Assembly (NCBI GenBank): GCA_950295325.1
Contig: OX485807.1
Coordinates: 20,307,666 to 20,371,665 of the forward strand
Reading direction: 5' to 3'
Length of the DNA stretch: 64,000 bases
From: Polytrichum commune
Taxonomy: Eukaryota; Streptophyta; Polytrichopsida; Polytrichales; Polytrichaceae
Each line of letters opens with the position of its first letter. Within the stretch, counting starts at the first letter, position 1. Under the pieces are notes generated by a model. That model saw only the letters and a list, made by a program, of their open reading frames with translations, ran no database searches and was not told the DNA's origin. Below, in pieces: positions 61,781 through 64,000 of the stretch. The position numbers were made by a program, and so were the translations under genes.

Positions 61781-64000
61781 TCATCTAACCTTCAGTGCTT
61801 GACGACGTGCTTGCAATTCTTTCCTGTACTCTTTCTTTGTACATTCCACAATGTGATAATGGGCAGCCCAGCCTTTCTTGCCTGTGAGTGTGACCTTCAC
61901 ATCCGCAACCCAAAATATATGAACCAGGAATGTAACATGACCTTCTCTCACATTCGTGAGCTCAAATACCAGCACATCATCCTCCTCGAGATAGTGATCG
62001 AGACTAAAGGGCTTCCAGAAGAGTCTCTCCATATTCATCACTGTCGGCCAAGAGTCCCCATTCCCATCAATGAGAGTTGCCTTGTATTTACATTTTGGAA
62101 AGTGGTCTCTGTAAAACGGTTTGGGTAGTGACTGCAAACATCACATCAACAATTTCAACTTTTATTCACCACATGCTATCAATTCAGTATAAGTAGAGAC
62201 GTACAGACCTTGCTTACACACCAGTATTCTCATCCTTCATCTGAATAAACATTGACATTTTGAAGCTCAAATCTTCCCTGAACCACAAGTCTAAAATCGA
62301 CCTCATCAAACCTTTAGCATCTGCAAAGATAAATATCATTGACTTCTTATTTAAAGACAACATGTCAGTGAACCTATAAGCTTCGTTTCTATTGCATCCT
62401 GTTTCTTCAAATCAAGCTTAATTTTAGGGCCACGTTACACTATGACCAAAGGGCCATGTCCATGAAGTTGTGAGGGCCCTTGAAACTCATCCGAAGGCCC
62501 TACCATAAAATTTCATTGAAAATAGAGTTTTGTGTGGCCATGGGAGCTTCAAGTGTAGTGTAAAGACTGGGCTCTCCATCAAATGCTATTTCATTATCTA
62601 CCTATTCATGTGGGCTCCTCTACACAATAGATTATAATAAATCAAGGGTTGGAAGATTTTGAAGGTGTCATAGTCTCCCAAAGTTCTATGACACGCACCT
62701 CTTTAAGGTGGGCTGGAAGCAAAAACCCAGTAGACAAGTGATCAACAACTTACAAGTATAAGACTGCAGTAAGGAACATCTTTGCACAGTTTCTTTAAGA
62801 AACTGGGATGTGGCGTCTGCAGTTCCTGTGCTGCCTTGTTTGCCTTTTCTTTCTCAGCTTCCGTCACAGGACAACGTCTGGACACATAGGTTCTCCCTCT
62901 CTTAGTCACTTCTTTGTGCTACTTTCTTGCAGATTTGTTAGTCTCTTGCACTTCATACTGCGGACAACATGCCTTCAGTTCATTCTCATCATCGTCGTGC
63001 ACTTCTTGGCCATTCTCCACTGCACTCCCTTCACCTTTATTGGGGGCCTTTCCAAAATAGGAATTAGTTCCTTTCCGTTCGCACAATGGCTTCCTCCCTT
63101 CATCTTCCTCACTATTGCTCTCATCGCCACCATTGCTCCCACTGGATGCAAACCCTTCTGAGCTCTCAGAATTGCCCTCCAAGACGCTCAGTAAGTCAGT
63201 TTTTTTAGAGCTCATGCACTCTTCACCCTGCTGCAAGGAAACAAATTCAAATCATCAACATCAGTTCGAGCAATAAAATTCAAACTTTTGGAAGTGGACA
63301 GTACTAAAGTTCAATCAACATAGAAAGTTCTATGGTTGCGATTATATGGAAAAGGCAAAATTATTGCTAACCACAACCACATCCACCCATTACCCCATCA
63401 AACCCACTAATGCATGTGGTCAACCACCCTTAGGGTAGTTGTTCATGCTCACGTGGCACCACTTGAGAATTTCAAGGCCAACATCCAGGGAGAAAGTTCA
63501 GGAGGCAACTCCTTTAGCACTACAATCCAGGGCTAACAAGGAAAATAATCACTATGATTTCTTCTAGAGTCCAAAACCTAAAGCCAATGATAAATTGCAA
63601 CTTGGAAGACCGATCCCACCATTGATACCAACCACAAGATATCACACATCACAAGAATTCACACACCGCAGGACTTCACACATCACAAGTGTGAATGAAG
63701 AAATTCGCAATTGTGGTTGATTGTCAAGGTTAACCACAACCAAAACCACCTTTACAGTCTTAACAACCCTTCAATGGTAACTCAAATCCACTGCAAACAC
63801 ATCATTCAACATGCCTATTCTTCCAGTCCTGACTTTGACCAGACTTTTACACTACTTGTATTCTAATAAAATAATCATGTGCTAGAAAACATTGGTGGCA
63901 AGAAAGAAGGCATGGCGGGTACTCATTGGCAACCTAATGTCCAAGTGGGAGGATATGAGCAGAGCTTTTACCTCATCCCGTTGCTCACGGTCAATGATGT
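61781..64000 (-). CDS. B3-domain DNA-binding protein, REM-like (5' part beyond window)
   Basis: B3 proteins of this type bind DNA in the nucleus. Exons seen are 62131-61781, 63230-62754 and from 63972 to the window edge. The edge exon ends DIIDREQRDE, just after a first B3 domain by comparison with copy 1. The middle exon is acidic and Ser-rich (ESSEGFASSGSNGG), then basic (EAEKEKANKAAQEL), and ends HPSFLKKLCKDVPYCSLIL at a GTAAGT donor. The last exon continues SLPKPFYRDHFPKCKYKATL, LEEDDVLVFELTN and LVHIFWV, completing a second B3 domain split by an intron, and ends in a basic tail QARRQALKVR. One in-frame TAG at 62921-62919 interrupts the middle exon; copy 1 has TGG there. It may mark decay or a wrong exon border. 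It is otherwise much better kept than copy 1. Confidence 0.65.
62427..62740 (+). mobile_element. Family C MITE in duplication copy 2
   Basis: AGGGCCACGTTACACTATGACC, GAGTTTTGTGTGGCCATGGG and CAAATGCTATTTCATTATC follow the other family C copies. It lies in the B3 gene's last intron at the same place as 48114-49090, uninterrupted. Confidence 0.7.

Larger units (their letters stand above)
60600..64000. repeat. Segmental duplication, copy 2 (runs off the window)
   Basis: Counterpart of 46010-50960, with the same order of family B MITE, B3 exons and family C MITE. It lacks the three insertions found in copy 1 and so shows the older arrangement. Confidence 0.85.

Overview
The window is nuclear DNA of a land plant. 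The protein genes have plant-style GT-AG introns, three encode plastid enzymes with transit-peptide-like N termini, and a U5 snRNA gene carries the plant snRNA promoter (USE plus TATA). The DNA is AT-rich, introns are long and often filled with short inverted-repeat transposons, and the largest repeat is a LINE with two endonuclease domains, an arrangement I associate with the green-algal Dualen/RandI group. That leans towards a non-seed plant (bryophyte, lycophyte or fern), but the species cannot be read from the sequence alone.

Layout. 16-5171 (+): last eight exons of tocopherol cyclase (VTE1). 5172-8275: no supported gene, one long hairpin. 8276-15392 (-): nine-exon 3'-5' exonuclease with a Mut7-C domain. 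15.9-17.2 kb: three tandem repeats. 18.0-18.8 kb: hAT transposon relic. 20.06-20.39 kb: TIR element with 39-bp perfect arms. 20975-22540 (-): intronless geranylgeranyl reductase (CHLP). 22.9-28.1 kb: MITEs, including a hAT-type element with a G-rich core. 28289-35359 (-): 7.07-kb LINE inserted in an older MITE. 39245-42235 (-): seven-exon plastid dehydroascorbate reductase (DHAR). 45046-45741: pogo-like element. 46.0-50.9 kb and 60.6-64.0 kb: two copies of a segmental duplication carrying a B3-domain gene, the first copy broken. 52.6-53.2 kb: second LINE relic. 54056-54176 (-): U5 snRNA. 54.9-56.2 kb: PIF1/Helitron-type helicase relic. 56.3-58.0 kb: tandem duplication.

Working together. CHLP makes the phytyl chain used for chlorophyll and tocopherol, VTE1 closes the tocopherol ring, and DHAR regenerates the ascorbate that re-reduces tocopherol. 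All three plastid antioxidant genes lie within 42 kb. Whether this is more than chance cannot be decided here.

Most of the rest is transposon history. Nested insertions and an empty site in the second copy of the duplication allow events to be ordered. Exon boundaries were worked out by eye from splice sites, reading phase and family similarity.
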